A stretch of 39,816 nt of DNA from Streptomyces sp. SM11 (GTDB taxonomy: Bacteria > Actinomycetota > Actinomycetes > Streptomycetales > Streptomycetaceae), in NCBI RefSeq assembly GCF_002910905.1, contig NZ_NEUE01000218.1, forward strand, positions 1 through 39,816. The letters are read 5' to 3'. Shown here one piece after another: positions 1 to 8,469 of the stretch. A program made the position numbers and the translations under genes. The notes under the pieces were generated by a model that worked only from the letters and a program-made list of their open reading frames with translations, did not search any database and had not been told where the DNA came from. Each line of letters opens with the position of its first letter. The first letter of the stretch is position 1.

Positions 1-789
1 GCCCCGCCCGCCGCTCCCTTCGGTCAGCAGGCCCCCGCGCCCTACGGTCAGCCCGCGCCGGCCCCGTACGGTCAGCAGCCCCCCGGTGGCATGCCTCCGG
101 GCGTCCCGCAGGGTGTGCCGGCCGGGGGCTCGGGCCTCCAGGCGGCCCTGCAGCCGTACAAGGAGACCGCGACCGGGCAGCGCTGGACCCCGCAGAACCA
201 GCAGCTCATGCGGGTTGACCTGACCATGGGCGGATCCGGAGTCCTGGCCCGCCAGGGCAGCATGGTGATGTATCAGGGCAAGGTGGACTTCGGCTACAAG
301 AGTGCCGGATTCGTCGGCCGCGCCGTGGGCAACGCCACCGGCCAGGAAATGCAGCTGATGCGCTGTACCGGCCGCGGCCAGGTCTTCCTCGCCGAGGAAG
401 GCGTGCATCTGCACCCGATCGAGCTGCAGGGCGATGGCATCTGCGTCTCCGCCGAGAGCGTCCTCGCCTTCGACGAGTCCCTCCAGTACGAGGTCCGCAG
501 GGTCGAGGGGCATGGCATCCCCGGCGGCGCGCTGTTCACCATGCTGTTCCAGGGCACCGGAACCGTGATCGTGAAGACCCACGGCACCCCGGTCGTCCTG
601 CCGGTCACGCCCACCACGTTCGCCGACTGCAACGCCGTCGTCGCCTGGTCGGCCGCCTCCCAGGTGATCGTCTCCAGCCAGGTCCGCCTGCGCCGCAACG
701 CGTACCCCGGACACAGCGGGGAGACCGTGAACCTCCAGTTCCGGGGTGCCCCCGGCAACTTCATCGTCGTCCAGCCCTACGAGGTCTGA
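1..789 (+). CDS. AIM24 family protein, 5'-truncated by window edge
   Basis: The reading frame is open from base 1, so the start lies upstream. The visible N-terminal part is a Pro/Gln/Ala/Gly-rich linker (repeated PYGQ and FGQQ units, about 45 residues). It is followed by a beta-rich AIM24/PF01987-type domain with the family's recurring patterns: 'LLAR/VLARQGSMVMYQG' early on, a central LMRCTG-GQVFLAE segment, and a C-terminal end of the 'NFIVVQPYE' type. Internal ATGs such as 91 lie inside the linker and have no clear ribosome site. The two next genes are paralogues 11 and 19 nt downstream, so the three look like one operon. From memory, Streptomyces AIM24 genes often sit beside or fused to TerD domains; whether this protein has an upstream TerD domain cannot be seen here. 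The biochemical role of bacterial AIM24 proteins is not established. Confidence 0.85.
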   Translation, partial: APPAAPFGQQAPAPYGQPAPAPYGQQPPGGMPPGVPQGVPAGGSGLQAALQPYKETATGQRWTPQNQQLMRVDLTMGGSGVLARQGSMVMYQGKVDFGYKSAGFVGRAVGNATGQEMQLMRCTGRGQVFLAEEGVHLHPIELQGDGICVSAESVLAFDESLQYEVRRVEGHGIPGGALFTMLFQGTGTVIVKTHGTPVVLPVTPTTFADCNAVVAWSAASQVIVSSQVRLRRNAYPGHSGETVNLQFRGAPGNFIVVQPYEV

Positions 790-800
790 GGGAGCCCGTC

Positions 801-1481
801 ATGAACCAGCAACTCGCGGGCTTCGCCCCGACCCCTGTCACGGCCCGTATGGAGAACCACGGCAAGACCATGCTCAAGGTCGCCATGGCCTCCGGGCAGG
901 ACCTCTTCGCGCGCACCGGCTCCATGGTGGCGTACGAGGGCTTCATCCAGTACGAGCCCAACCCGCCCGCCGCCCGGCAGATCGCCTCCCAGTGGATCAC
1001 CGGCGAGGGCGCACCCGTCATGAAGTGCTCCGGCGACGGGCTGCTCTACCTCGCCGACTACGGCGCCGACGTGGTCGTCATCAACCTCAACAACGACTCC
1101 CTCTCGGTCAACGGCACCAACCTCCTTGCCTTCGACGCCCACCTCACCTGGGGCGTCGAGAAGGTCAAGGGGATGGCCAAGTTCGCCGGACAAGGTCTGT
1201 GGAACGTCGTCGTCCAGGGCACCGGATGGGTCGCCATCACCTCCCGGGGCACCCCGATCGTCGTCGACTGCGGACGCGGCGAGGACGAGACGTATGTCGA
1301 CCCGGACGCGCTCGTCGCCTGGTCCCCGAACCTCAAGGTGAAGGGCAAGCGCAGCTTCAAGGCCGGCTCGCTGATCGGCCGCGGCAGCGGCGAGGCGTAC
1401 CAGATGGGCTTCTCCGGCCAGGGCATCGTCGTCGTCCAGCCGAGCGAGGACAGCACGGACCGCCTGCGGGTCCGGAACTGA
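801..1481 (+). CDS. AIM24 family protein (second of three)
   Basis: A 226-aa cytoplasmic protein with no signal peptide or membrane segment. It consists almost entirely of one AIM24-type beta domain. The hallmark 'ARTGSMVAYEG' stretch is near residue 35, 'MKCSGDGLLYLA' near 75 and the closing 'GIVVVQPSED' near the C-terminus. It is clearly paralogous to the flanking genes. The ATG at 801 follows a GGGAG ribosome site by about 6 nt and sits 11 nt after the previous stop, indicating translational coupling. Function is unknown; family membership is firm, cellular role is not. Confidence 0.9.
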   Translation: MNQQLAGFAPTPVTARMENHGKTMLKVAMASGQDLFARTGSMVAYEGFIQYEPNPPAARQIASQWITGEGAPVMKCSGDGLLYLADYGADVVVINLNNDSLSVNGTNLLAFDAHLTWGVEKVKGMAKFAGQGLWNVVVQGTGWVAITSRGTPIVVDCGRGEDETYVDPDALVAWSPNLKVKGKRSFKAGSLIGRGSGEAYQMGFSGQGIVVVQPSEDSTDRLRVRN

Positions 1482-1500
1482 CGGGGAGGGAGAACACATC

Positions 1501-2256
1501 ATGCAGAGTCCGCTTTTCAGCCACACCGAGCAGCAGACCCAGGACCGGTACGCGATCCAGAACCCGCAGCTCCTGCGGGTCTCGCTGACCGGTCAGGACG
1601 ACGTCCTCGCCCGCAAGGGCGCGATGGTCGCCTACCAGGGCCTGATGGACTTCGACGGGGAATACCAGTCCCAGGGCCAGCGGAGCGCCCGCGCACGTAC
1701 CGGCGAGGGTCTCGACCTGATGCGTGTGTCCGGCCAGGGCACCGTGTACCTCGCCAACCTCGCGCAGTACATCCATGTCGTGGACGTCGACGGCGACGGG
1801 ATGACCGTGGACAGCTCGTACGTCCTCGCGCTCGACTCCTCGCTGCACACCGAGGTCATCGCGGTGGACAGCCAGTACGGGATCTCCGGCAGCGGCAAGT
1901 ACCAGCTCAATATCTCCGGCACCGGCAAGGTCGCCCTCATGACCTCGGGCCAGCCGCTGATGATGCAGGTCACGCCCGACAAGTACGTCAACGCCGACGC
2001 CGACGCGATCGTCGCCTGGTCCAGCTCCCTGCGCGTGCAGATGCAGGCCCAGACGCACTCCGCCGGTGTCTTCCGGCGTCGCGGCAACACCGGTGAGGGC
2101 TGGGAGCTGAGCTTCCTCGGCCAGGGCTTCGCCCTGGTCCAGCCGAGTGAGGTCATGCCTCCCCAGAACGCTCAGATCGGCCAGGGCGCCGCCGCCCAGT
2201 TCGGCATGGGCCAGCAGGGCGCGCACGGCCAGAACCAGAACAACGCCTGGAACTGA
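1501..2256 (+). CDS. AIM24 family protein (third of three)
   Basis: A 251-aa AIM24-type protein. The domain runs from about residue 15 to 220, with 'ARKGAMVAYQG' near 38, 'LMRVSGQGTVYLAN' near 76 and 'GFALVQPSE' near 210. It is followed by a roughly 30-residue Gln/Asn/Gly-rich low-complexity tail absent from the second paralogue and reminiscent of the linker of the first. The start has a GGGAGGGAG ribosome site 8 nt upstream. A perfect terminator hairpin 22 nt after the stop ends the cluster. Three adjacent paralogues suggest a hetero-oligomeric assembly, but that is inference. Confidence 0.9.
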   Translation: MQSPLFSHTEQQTQDRYAIQNPQLLRVSLTGQDDVLARKGAMVAYQGLMDFDGEYQSQGQRSARARTGEGLDLMRVSGQGTVYLANLAQYIHVVDVDGDGMTVDSSYVLALDSSLHTEVIAVDSQYGISGSGKYQLNISGTGKVALMTSGQPLMMQVTPDKYVNADADAIVAWSSSLRVQMQAQTHSAGVFRRRGNTGEGWELSFLGQGFALVQPSEVMPPQNAQIGQGAAAQFGMGQQGAHGQNQNNAWN

Positions 2257-2278
2257 CCCGTACTCGCGGAGCACAGCG

Positions 2279-2312
2279 GTAAGGGGCGGCCTCCCTTGAG
2301 GCCGCCCCTTAC
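2279..2312. terminator. Bidirectional intrinsic terminator between convergent genes
   Basis: A perfect 14-bp inverted repeat (arms 2279-2292 and 2299-2312) with a 6-nt loop lies between the AIM24 operon and the convergent Nudix gene. There is no long T tract, which is normal for Streptomyces terminators. Confidence 0.85.
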
Positions 2313-2333
2313 GCACAGCTGCTCAGCCTGCCG

Positions 2334-2873
2334 CTACAGCCGGACCCGCGTCGCCTCCAGCAGCCGTACGACGGACGCGTCGGCCACCTTGGGCACGTCC
2401 TCGTAGCCGAACCAGCGCAGCTCCAGGGACTCCTCGCTGATCCGCTCCGCCGCTCCGGCCGGAGCCAGGGCCGCGTACTGCACATCGAGATGCCAGTTGC
2501 AGGGAGACGGAATCGGGTGCCGGTCCAGCCGGGCCGGTCCGCCGGGCAACAAGGTGAGCCCCGTGATGCCGGACTCCTCCGTCGCCTCACGGAGCGCCGC
2601 CGCCTCAAGGCCGGCGTCCCGCGGCTCGCAGTGGCCGCCCATCTGGAGCCACATCCGGAGCTTCCGGTGCAGGGTCAGCAACACCTTCTCCCGCTCCGGA
2701 TCGATCACCAGGGCGCTGGCCGTCACGTGCCCGGCACCGCACGCCTTCCACATGCCGTCGTCGTGCTGCGCCAGGTGATCCAGGTAGACCTGGCGCAGCT
2801 CCGCCTGGTCGCCGGCCCCGTCCTTGGGGGCGTAACCCTTCAGTACGAGGGTGGCGTCGTCGTGCAGGGTCAC
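2334..2873 (-). CDS. NUDIX hydrolase
   Basis: A 179-aa Nudix-fold hydrolase expected to cleave a nucleoside diphosphate linked to some moiety X; the substrate is not predictable. The Nudix box is around residues 95-118 and ends in 'LREATEESGI', with the REx2EExG core intact. The Glu normally found seven residues into the box appears as Asp (PRDAGLE), a common variant. The ATG overlaps the stop of the upstream zincin-like gene (ATGA, 4 nt), so the two are translationally coupled. It converges on the AIM24 operon across a terminator. Confidence 0.9.
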   Translation of the reverse strand: MTLHDDATLVLKGYAPKDGAGDQAELRQVYLDHLAQHDDGMWKACGAGHVTASALVIDPEREKVLLTLHRKLRMWLQMGGHCEPRDAGLEAAALREATEESGITGLTLLPGGPARLDRHPIPSPCNWHLDVQYAALAPAGAAERISEESLELRWFGYEDVPKVADASVVRLLEATRVRL

Positions 2874-4330
2874 TGGTCGCGGCCGTCCTTGCCCTCGTCC
2901 TCGCCGTCACCCTTGTCCTCGACGGGCTTCGGCTTCGGCTCGCCCTCCGGCGCCGGCTTGCCCGAGCGCCCCTTCGCCGCCTCGCCGAGCATCTTGTCCA
3001 GCTCGGAGAAGTCCGCTTGCTCGTGATGGACGAAGCCGTCCGGGTCATCCAGGTCGTGGGCCGTCGGCAGCATGTCCGGGTGGGACCAGAGCGCGTCCCG
3101 GCCCTCCAGACCCCGGGCGTCCGTGAGCGAGGCCCACAGGCGCGAGGCGTCCCGCAGGCGGCGCGGGCGCAGCTGGAGACCGATGAGCGTGGCGAACGTC
3201 TGCTCGGCCGGTCCGCCGGTGGCACGGCGCCTGCGCATCGTCTCGCGCAGCGCGTCGGCCGAGGTCAGCCGGGACTTCGCGGCCTCGTGGACCACCGCGT
3301 CCACCCAGCCCTCCACCAGCGCGAGAGCCGTCTCCAGACGGGCCAGCGACGCCTTCTGCCCGGGTGTGTCCTCGGGCTGGAACATGCCCTGCTGAAGGGC
3401 ATCCTGCAACTGCTCCGGCTGCGAGGGATCGAACTGGCCGACGACGTCCTCCAGCTTGCTGGTGTCGACCTTGATGCCGCGGGCGTACGCCTCGACGGCA
3501 CCGAACAGATGCGACCGCAACCACGGCACATGAGCGAAGAGCCGCTGGTGAGCGGCCTCGCGCAGGGCCAGATACAGCCGGACCTCGTCCTGCGGGACGC
3601 TGAGGTCCTTGCCGAACTTCTCCACGTTCAGCGGGAGCAGTGCGGCCTTGCCCGCCGGCCCCAGCGGCAGCCCGATGTCGGTGGAACCCACCACCTCACC
3701 GGCCAGCACGCCCACGGCCTGCCCGATCTGCTGGCCGAACATGGCGCCGCCCATGGAGCGCATCATGCCGATCAGCGGGCCCGCCATGGCCTGCATCTCC
3801 TCGGGCAGCACATCGCCCATCGCCAGGCCCACCCGCTCGGCCACCGGGTCGACCAGCTGCTGCCAGGCCGGCAGCGAGGCCTCGACCCACTCCGCGCGGC
3901 TCCACGCCACGGTGGAGACCGAACCGGAGGGCATCGACGTGACGCCGTCCAGCCAGAGGTCCGCCAGCCGCAGCGCCTCGTCGACCGCCGTGCGCTCGGA
4001 CGGGCCGACGCTGGCGTCCTGGGTGCCGTCCGGGGCGCCCTGCGAGACCGTCTGGCGGGCGATCTGCTTGGCCATGTCCCAGTTCACGGGACCGCCCTCG
4101 TAGCTCAGCATCTGGCCGAGCTGCTGGAAGGCCGCGCCGAGATCGTTCGGATTCATCGAGCCGAACATCGCGGCGAACGGGTTGTCCCCGCCCGCCCCCG
4201 GCCCGAATCCGAACGGGCCTCCGGGCCCGCCCGCGCTCTGCCCACCTTCGGTGGGATCCTTCTTCTTGCCCTCGTCGCCGTTCTCCGGCTCCTCCGGCGG
4301 AAGGCCGAATCCGAATGGGGTGTCACTCAC
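2870..4330 (-). CDS. Zincin-like protein of the DUF2342/Zincin_2 (TIGR03624-like) family
   Basis: A 486-aa protein. It starts with an acidic, Gly/Phe-rich disordered stretch of about 50 residues, followed by an alpha-helical domain. The family landmark 'LREAAHQRLFAHVPWL' is near residues 233-250 and 'LALVEGWVDAVVHEAA' lies about 100 residues later. From memory, the metallopeptidase members carry an LEGH motif at the second position; here the histidine position reads Trp (VEGW), so the zinc site may be incomplete and the protein may not be an active protease. The GTG start at 4330 has a GAGGAAA ribosome site. It forms a two-gene unit with the Nudix gene. Confidence 0.85.
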   Translation of the reverse strand: MSDTPFGFGLPPEEPENGDEGKKKDPTEGGQSAGGPGGPFGFGPGAGGDNPFAAMFGSMNPNDLGAAFQQLGQMLSYEGGPVNWDMAKQIARQTVSQGAPDGTQDASVGPSERTAVDEALRLADLWLDGVTSMPSGSVSTVAWSRAEWVEASLPAWQQLVDPVAERVGLAMGDVLPEEMQAMAGPLIGMMRSMGGAMFGQQIGQAVGVLAGEVVGSTDIGLPLGPAGKAALLPLNVEKFGKDLSVPQDEVRLYLALREAAHQRLFAHVPWLRSHLFGAVEAYARGIKVDTSKLEDVVGQFDPSQPEQLQDALQQGMFQPEDTPGQKASLARLETALALVEGWVDAVVHEAAKSRLTSADALRETMRRRRATGGPAEQTFATLIGLQLRPRRLRDASRLWASLTDARGLEGRDALWSHPDMLPTAHDLDDPDGFVHHEQADFSELDKMLGEAAKGRSGKPAPEGEPKPKPVEDKGDGEDEGKDGRDQ

Positions 4331-4520
4331 GGGTTTCCTCGGCTCGTAGGGCCGCCGGCTCGAACCGACGGCGACTGCCCGACATCACCATCCAGCGTAG
4401 ACACCACGCCCGCTTCGGGCCTCAGTGCTCCGCCGACTCCCGGCCTGCGGCAGGATGGACGCCACCTGGTACGTACGCGTCATTCGGGTACGTACTGAAG
4501 ACAACCGCTGGAGACGCCCG

Positions 4521-5672
4521 GTGAGTTCCCCAGATCCGCAGGTTTGCGCAGCGCGAAACCTGACCGACCCCTCGCCCGAGAACACATCTGAAGAGAAGCG
4601 CCCCAGAACCCCCAGGAACCGGGGCCCCGTCGTCGCGGTCACCGGCGCCGCCACCGGCATCGGCGAACTGCTGACCGCCCACCTCGCCGCATCCGACGCG
4701 ATCAAGCAGGTCATCGCGATCGACGAGCGCCGCGGCGAGGTCTCCGAGGCGACCTGGCACATCCTGGACGTACGGGACCCGGCCATTGCCGACAAGCTGC
4801 GCGGCGCGGACGTCGTCGTGCACCTGGCCCTCGATCTCGACCTGGAGACCGACCCCGCCGCCCGCACCGCGTACAATGTACGCGGCACCCAGACCGTGCT
4901 CACCGCCGCGGCCGCCGTCGGGGTCCACCGGGTCGTGCTGTGCACCTCGGCGATGGTGTACGGGGCGCTTGAGGACAACGACGTGCCGCTCTCCGAGGAC
5001 GCCGAGCTGCGCGCCACCGCCGAGGCCACCGGCGTCGGCGACCTCCTGGAGATCGAGCGGCTCGGCCGCCGGGCCCCGCGCGCCCACCCCGGGCTCAACG
5101 TCACCGTCGTGCGCCCCACCGTCCTGGTCGGCGGCACCGACACGGCCCTGACCCGCTACTTCGAGTCCCCGCGCCTCCTGGTCGTCGCCGGATCGCGCCC
5201 CACCTGGCAGTTCTGCCACGTGGAGGACCTGGTGACGGCTCTGGAGTACGCCGCCCTGGAGAAGATCGACGGCGAGTTCGCGGTCGGCTGCGACGGCTGG
5301 CTGGAGCAGGAGGAGGTCGAGGAGCTCAGCGGCGTACGCCGGATGGAGCTGCCTTCCGCCGTCGCGCTCGGGGCCGCCGCACGGCTGCACCGGATCGGCC
5401 TCACCCCGTCCCCGGCGGGCGACCTGGCGTACACGATGCACCCCTGGGTGGTCAGCGTCAGCAGGCTGCACGACGTGGGATGGCGGCCGAAGTGGACGAA
5501 CGAGGAGGTGCTCGGCGCCCTCCTCGAAGAGGTCGAGGGCCGCCACACGCTCGCCGGACGCCGCCTCGGCCGTAAGGACGCCACCGCCGCCGGAGCCGCC
5601 GGAGCCACGGTCGCCCTGCTCGGCGCGGCCGCCGTGGTCCGCCGTGCACGCAAGGCCCGCCGCCGCATCTGA
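4521..5672 (+). CDS. SDR-family NAD(P)-dependent epimerase/oxidoreductase-like protein with C-terminal membrane anchor
   Basis: A 383-aa extended-SDR protein. The Rossmann motif TGAATGIG is near residues 41-48, and the strand ending 'VVLCTSAMVYG' retains the Ser of the usual triad. At the place where Yx3K should follow, the sequence reads 'GVGDLLEIERL', so the catalytic Tyr/Lys pair appears to be missing. It may bind nucleotide without classical dehydrogenase chemistry. The C-terminus has a short hydrophobic Ala/Gly-rich helix followed by an Arg/Lys tail, which looks like a membrane anchor. I chose GTG 4521 because it has a GGAG ribosome site 7 nt upstream; an in-frame ATG at 4425 would add an unlikely N-terminus. 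It is divergent from the zincin gene. Confidence 0.85.
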   Translation: MSSPDPQVCAARNLTDPSPENTSEEKRPRTPRNRGPVVAVTGAATGIGELLTAHLAASDAIKQVIAIDERRGEVSEATWHILDVRDPAIADKLRGADVVVHLALDLDLETDPAARTAYNVRGTQTVLTAAAAVGVHRVVLCTSAMVYGALEDNDVPLSEDAELRATAEATGVGDLLEIERLGRRAPRAHPGLNVTVVRPTVLVGGTDTALTRYFESPRLLVVAGSRPTWQFCHVEDLVTALEYAALEKIDGEFAVGCDGWLEQEEVEELSGVRRMELPSAVALGAAARLHRIGLTPSPAGDLAYTMHPWVVSVSRLHDVGWRPKWTNEEVLGALLEEVEGRHTLAGRRLGRKDATAAGAAGATVALLGAAAVVRRARKARRRI

Positions 5673-5776
5673 CCGTCACCGTGCCCGCGGGCCTGTAGGA
5701 GGCTCCAAACCGGCCGGCCGACCGCCGGTAGAACAGGCAATTCCGGGATGTCGGTGCCGTACGGCACGATGGGAGC

Positions 5777-6238
<462 letters not shown>

Positions 6239-6239
6239 G

Positions 6240-6276
6240 CGCAAACCGCCCCGGGGCGCATCAGCCCCGATTTGCG
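6240..6276 (+). terminator. Probable terminator after moaE
   Basis: Outer arms CGCAAA/TTTGCG (6240-6245, 6271-6276) enclose a GGGGC/GCCCC stem (6253-6257, 6264-6268). It begins immediately after the moaE stop. The interrupted stem makes it less certain than other terminators here. Confidence 0.55.
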
Positions 6277-6364
6277 TAACCGCACCCCCGCCACGAGCGT
6301 TGGTCTTCCGGATCGTTAATCTGCTGATCGGGTATCCGGTCGCTCATGGGGTAGGGAGGTAGTG

Positions 6365-6535
6365 ATGGCGGCACTCGCTTGGCTGTTGATTCCACTTTTC
6401 GCTGCTGTCGGCGGTGCGATATGGGCGAGTTGGGCTGCCCGTAATCGCACGACCGGCGATGTCACGGAACTCGCCGGCTACGCAAGGTTCCGTGACGCGA
6501 TGGAGAAATCGCACTCCGGTTCCGAGGCTCTCTGA
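6365..6535 (+). CDS. Small single-pass membrane protein (56 aa), conserved in Streptomyces
   Basis: A 56-aa ORF with a GGGAGG ribosome site (6354-6359) 5 nt before ATG 6365. One hydrophobic segment (residues 4-25, Leu/Ala/Ile/Val-rich with Trp at its ends) is followed by a polar tail of about 30 residues containing RNRTTGD, YARFRDAME and a Ser-rich end. I recall similar short proteins next to the PDZ protease gene in other streptomycetes. It lies 101 nt upstream of that gene, so co-expression is plausible. No function is known. A GTG directly before the ATG could also serve as the start. Confidence 0.7.
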   Translation: MAALAWLLIPLFAAVGGAIWASWAARNRTTGDVTELAGYARFRDAMEKSHSGSEAL

Positions 6536-6636
6536 GACCGCCGCACGCCGCGTGACCACCTTCCGCCGCGTTCCGGTCGCCTCGTACGGACCGGCCCCGG
6601 CGGTGCACTGACAGGCCCTTCCCGTACTGTCGTTCC

Positions 6637-7740
6637 ATGCCACGCCGCACCGCGACGATGCTCGCCTCCACCCTCGTCCTCATCGCGCTGCTCTGCGCAG
6701 GCGTGCTGATCAAAGTGCCGTACGCGGAGATGTCTCCCGGACCGACGGTCAACACCCTCGGTGAAGCGCGTGGCGAGCCCGTACTGCAGATCTCCGGTCG
6801 CAAGACGTACCCGGCCTCCGGCCATCTCAACATGACGACGGTCCGCGTCACCGGAGCGGACTACCGGATGAACATCTTCGAGTCCGTCTACGGCTGGCTG
6901 GCCCATGACAGCGTCGTGGTGCCGCACGACACGCTCTACCCGGACGGCAAGACCGAGGAGGAGTCCACCCAGGAGAACGCCGAGGAGTTCAGCCAGTCCC
7001 AGGAGAGCGCCAAGGTGGCCGCCCTGAACGAGCTGAAGATCCCGGTCGCCACGCGGGTCGTGGTCTCCACGGTGGTCAAGGACAGTCCCTCCGAGGACAA
7101 GCTGCACGCGGGCGACGTGATCAAGGCCGTCGACGGCACCGCGGTGAAGGAGCCCGGCGACGTGGCGGAGCTCGTCACCAAGCACCAGCCGGGCGAGGAC
7201 GTCACCTTCACCATCGTTCCGGCCAAGGAGGCCGCTGCGGCGGAGAAGGCCGGCCGGGAACCCGAGGGCGGCGAGAAGATCACCATCAGGACCGCGAAGG
7301 CTCCCGCCGCGGAGGAGGGCGGGAAGGACCGGGCGATCGTCGGGATCAGGGCCGGGACGGACCACACGTTCCCGTTCGAGATCGACATCAAGCTCGCGGA
7401 CGTCGGCGGGCCGAGCGCCGGGCTGATGTTCTCCCTGGGCATCATCGACAAGCTCACCCCGGGCGATCTGACCGGCGGCTCGTTCGTCGCGGGCACCGGC
7501 ACCATCGACGACGCGGGCGAGGTCGGCCCGATCGGCGGCATCAACATGAAGCTGGTCGGCGCCCGCGACGCCGGCGCCCGCTACTTCCTGACGCCCGACG
7601 ACAACTGCGCGTCGGCCGCGGCCGACACCCCCAGCGGCCTCACCCTGGTGCGGGTCAAGACCATCGAGGACGCCACGAAGTCGCTGGAGCAGATCCGCAC
7701 GGGGAAGACCGCAGGCCTGCCGAGCTGCGCGACCGGCTGA
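6637..7740 (+). CDS. PDZ domain-containing Lon-type (S16) Ser-Lys protease, YlbL family
   Basis: A 367-aa membrane-anchored, extracytoplasmic protease. An N-terminal signal anchor spans about residues 8-28. A PDZ domain lies about 130-215 ('VVKDSPSEDKLHAGDVIKAV'). The S16 proteolytic domain has catalytic Ser260 in GGPSAGL and Lys305 in GGINMKL; the 45-residue spacing fits Lon-family Ser-Lys dyads. There is no AAA+ domain, as in YlbL-type proteins. No good ribosome site precedes ATG 6637, but a TACTGT hexamer at 6625-6630 would put transcription near the ATG, so the mRNA may be leaderless. Substrates are unknown. Confidence 0.92.
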   Translation: MPRRTATMLASTLVLIALLCAGVLIKVPYAEMSPGPTVNTLGEARGEPVLQISGRKTYPASGHLNMTTVRVTGADYRMNIFESVYGWLAHDSVVVPHDTLYPDGKTEEESTQENAEEFSQSQESAKVAALNELKIPVATRVVVSTVVKDSPSEDKLHAGDVIKAVDGTAVKEPGDVAELVTKHQPGEDVTFTIVPAKEAAAAEKAGREPEGGEKITIRTAKAPAAEEGGKDRAIVGIRAGTDHTFPFEIDIKLADVGGPSAGLMFSLGIIDKLTPGDLTGGSFVAGTGTIDDAGEVGPIGGINMKLVGARDAGARYFLTPDDNCASAAADTPSGLTLVRVKTIEDATKSLEQIRTGKTAGLPSCATG

Positions 7741-7747
7741 CGGCCGC

Positions 7748-7778
7748 GCCGCCCGGGAACCGTACGGCCCCGGGCGGC
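7748..7778. terminator. Bidirectional terminator between convergent genes
   Basis: A perfect 10-bp GC-only inverted repeat (7748-7757, 7769-7778) with an 11-nt loop fills the 45-bp gap between the convergent PDZ-protease and PPA1309 genes. Confidence 0.75.
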
Positions 7779-7785
7779 GGCCGGA

Positions 7786-8352
7786 TCAGGACTCGAACGT
7801 CGCCGCGAGCGCCTCGGCGAGGCCGGGCACCAGACCGGCGCCGGTCAGCACCTCGGTGGGGGAGTCCTTCTCGCGCAGCCGTACGGCGGACTCGCGGGCC
7901 CCGTCCCGCAGGACGGCCACGGTCATCCGCACCTCCTGCCGGTCGGGGTGCTTGGCCACCCACTGGGTCAGCTGCTTGTCGCTGAGACCTTCCGGTACGG
8001 AGGCCTCGGCGGACGGCGGCAGCATCAGCCGTTCCACCGTCATGGCGCAGCCGACCACGGCGTCGGGCCAGGCGATCGTGCCGAGGAAGTCGTCGAGCGC
8101 GGTGCCCGGGGGAAGTTCGTCCTGCTCGATCGGGGTGAGCGCGGCGACGGAGGAACTGGGGTCCTCAAGGCCTAGCTGAGCGGCGAGACCGGGCTCCTGG
8201 ACCCGCAGTCGGGCGGTGTCGACCAGGGCGAACAGCCGGGCGGGCTGGTCCCAGCCGAGGTTGGATGCATAGGCGTCGATTTCGAGGACGGCGACGGTGA
8301 GCGGACTCGCGGCCATCGGGGGTCCTGCGGGGGAAACGTTGGGCATGGTCAA
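7786..8352 (-). CDS. PPA1309 family protein
   Basis: A 188-aa soluble actinobacterial protein of unknown function. Recognisable family features are 'LEIDAYASNLGWDQPARLFALV' near the N-terminus, the middle 'EQDELPPG-LDDFLGTIAWP' and 'PDRQEVRMTVAVLRDG' towards the end. The start is uncertain. An AAGGAGG site (8360-8366) is 7 nt from TTG 8352, the choice made here, but 13 nt from ATG 8346. The longer frame to 8442 would run through the divergent promoter region. It converges on the PDZ-protease gene and diverges from the UPF0182 gene. Confidence 0.85.
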   Translation of the reverse strand: MTMPNVSPAGPPMAASPLTVAVLEIDAYASNLGWDQPARLFALVDTARLRVQEPGLAAQLGLEDPSSSVAALTPIEQDELPPGTALDDFLGTIAWPDAVVGCAMTVERLMLPPSAEASVPEGLSDKQLTQWVAKHPDRQEVRMTVAVLRDGARESAVRLREKDSPTEVLTGAGLVPGLAEALAATFES

Positions 8353-8379
8353 TATCCTGCCTCCTTCCGACCCCGGAAC

Positions 8380-8406
8380 GGGAACTAGGTAAAGCTTCAG
8401 TAAGTT
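8380..8406 (+). promoter_or_regulatory. Candidate sigma-R/ECF-type promoter for the UPF0182 gene
   Basis: GGGAAC at 8380-8385 is followed after 18 nt by GTT at 8404-8406. The geometry matches the sigma-R pattern seen upstream of sigR in this window, with AAC replacing AAT. It points at the UPF0182 gene with a predicted leader of about 55 nt. A TAGGAT hexamer at 8421 could instead be a housekeeping -10, but no good -35 accompanies it. Confidence 0.35.
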
Positions 8407-8469
8407 GCATAGGTGGGCTCTAGGATCGCTGGGCCTGTCCACACGACCGCGAACTTCGAGGTGCGCACG

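Noticed and set aside
3017..4498. 493-aa plus-strand open frame
   Set aside because: Antisense of the zincin-like gene, with His/Arg/Gln-rich shadow composition.
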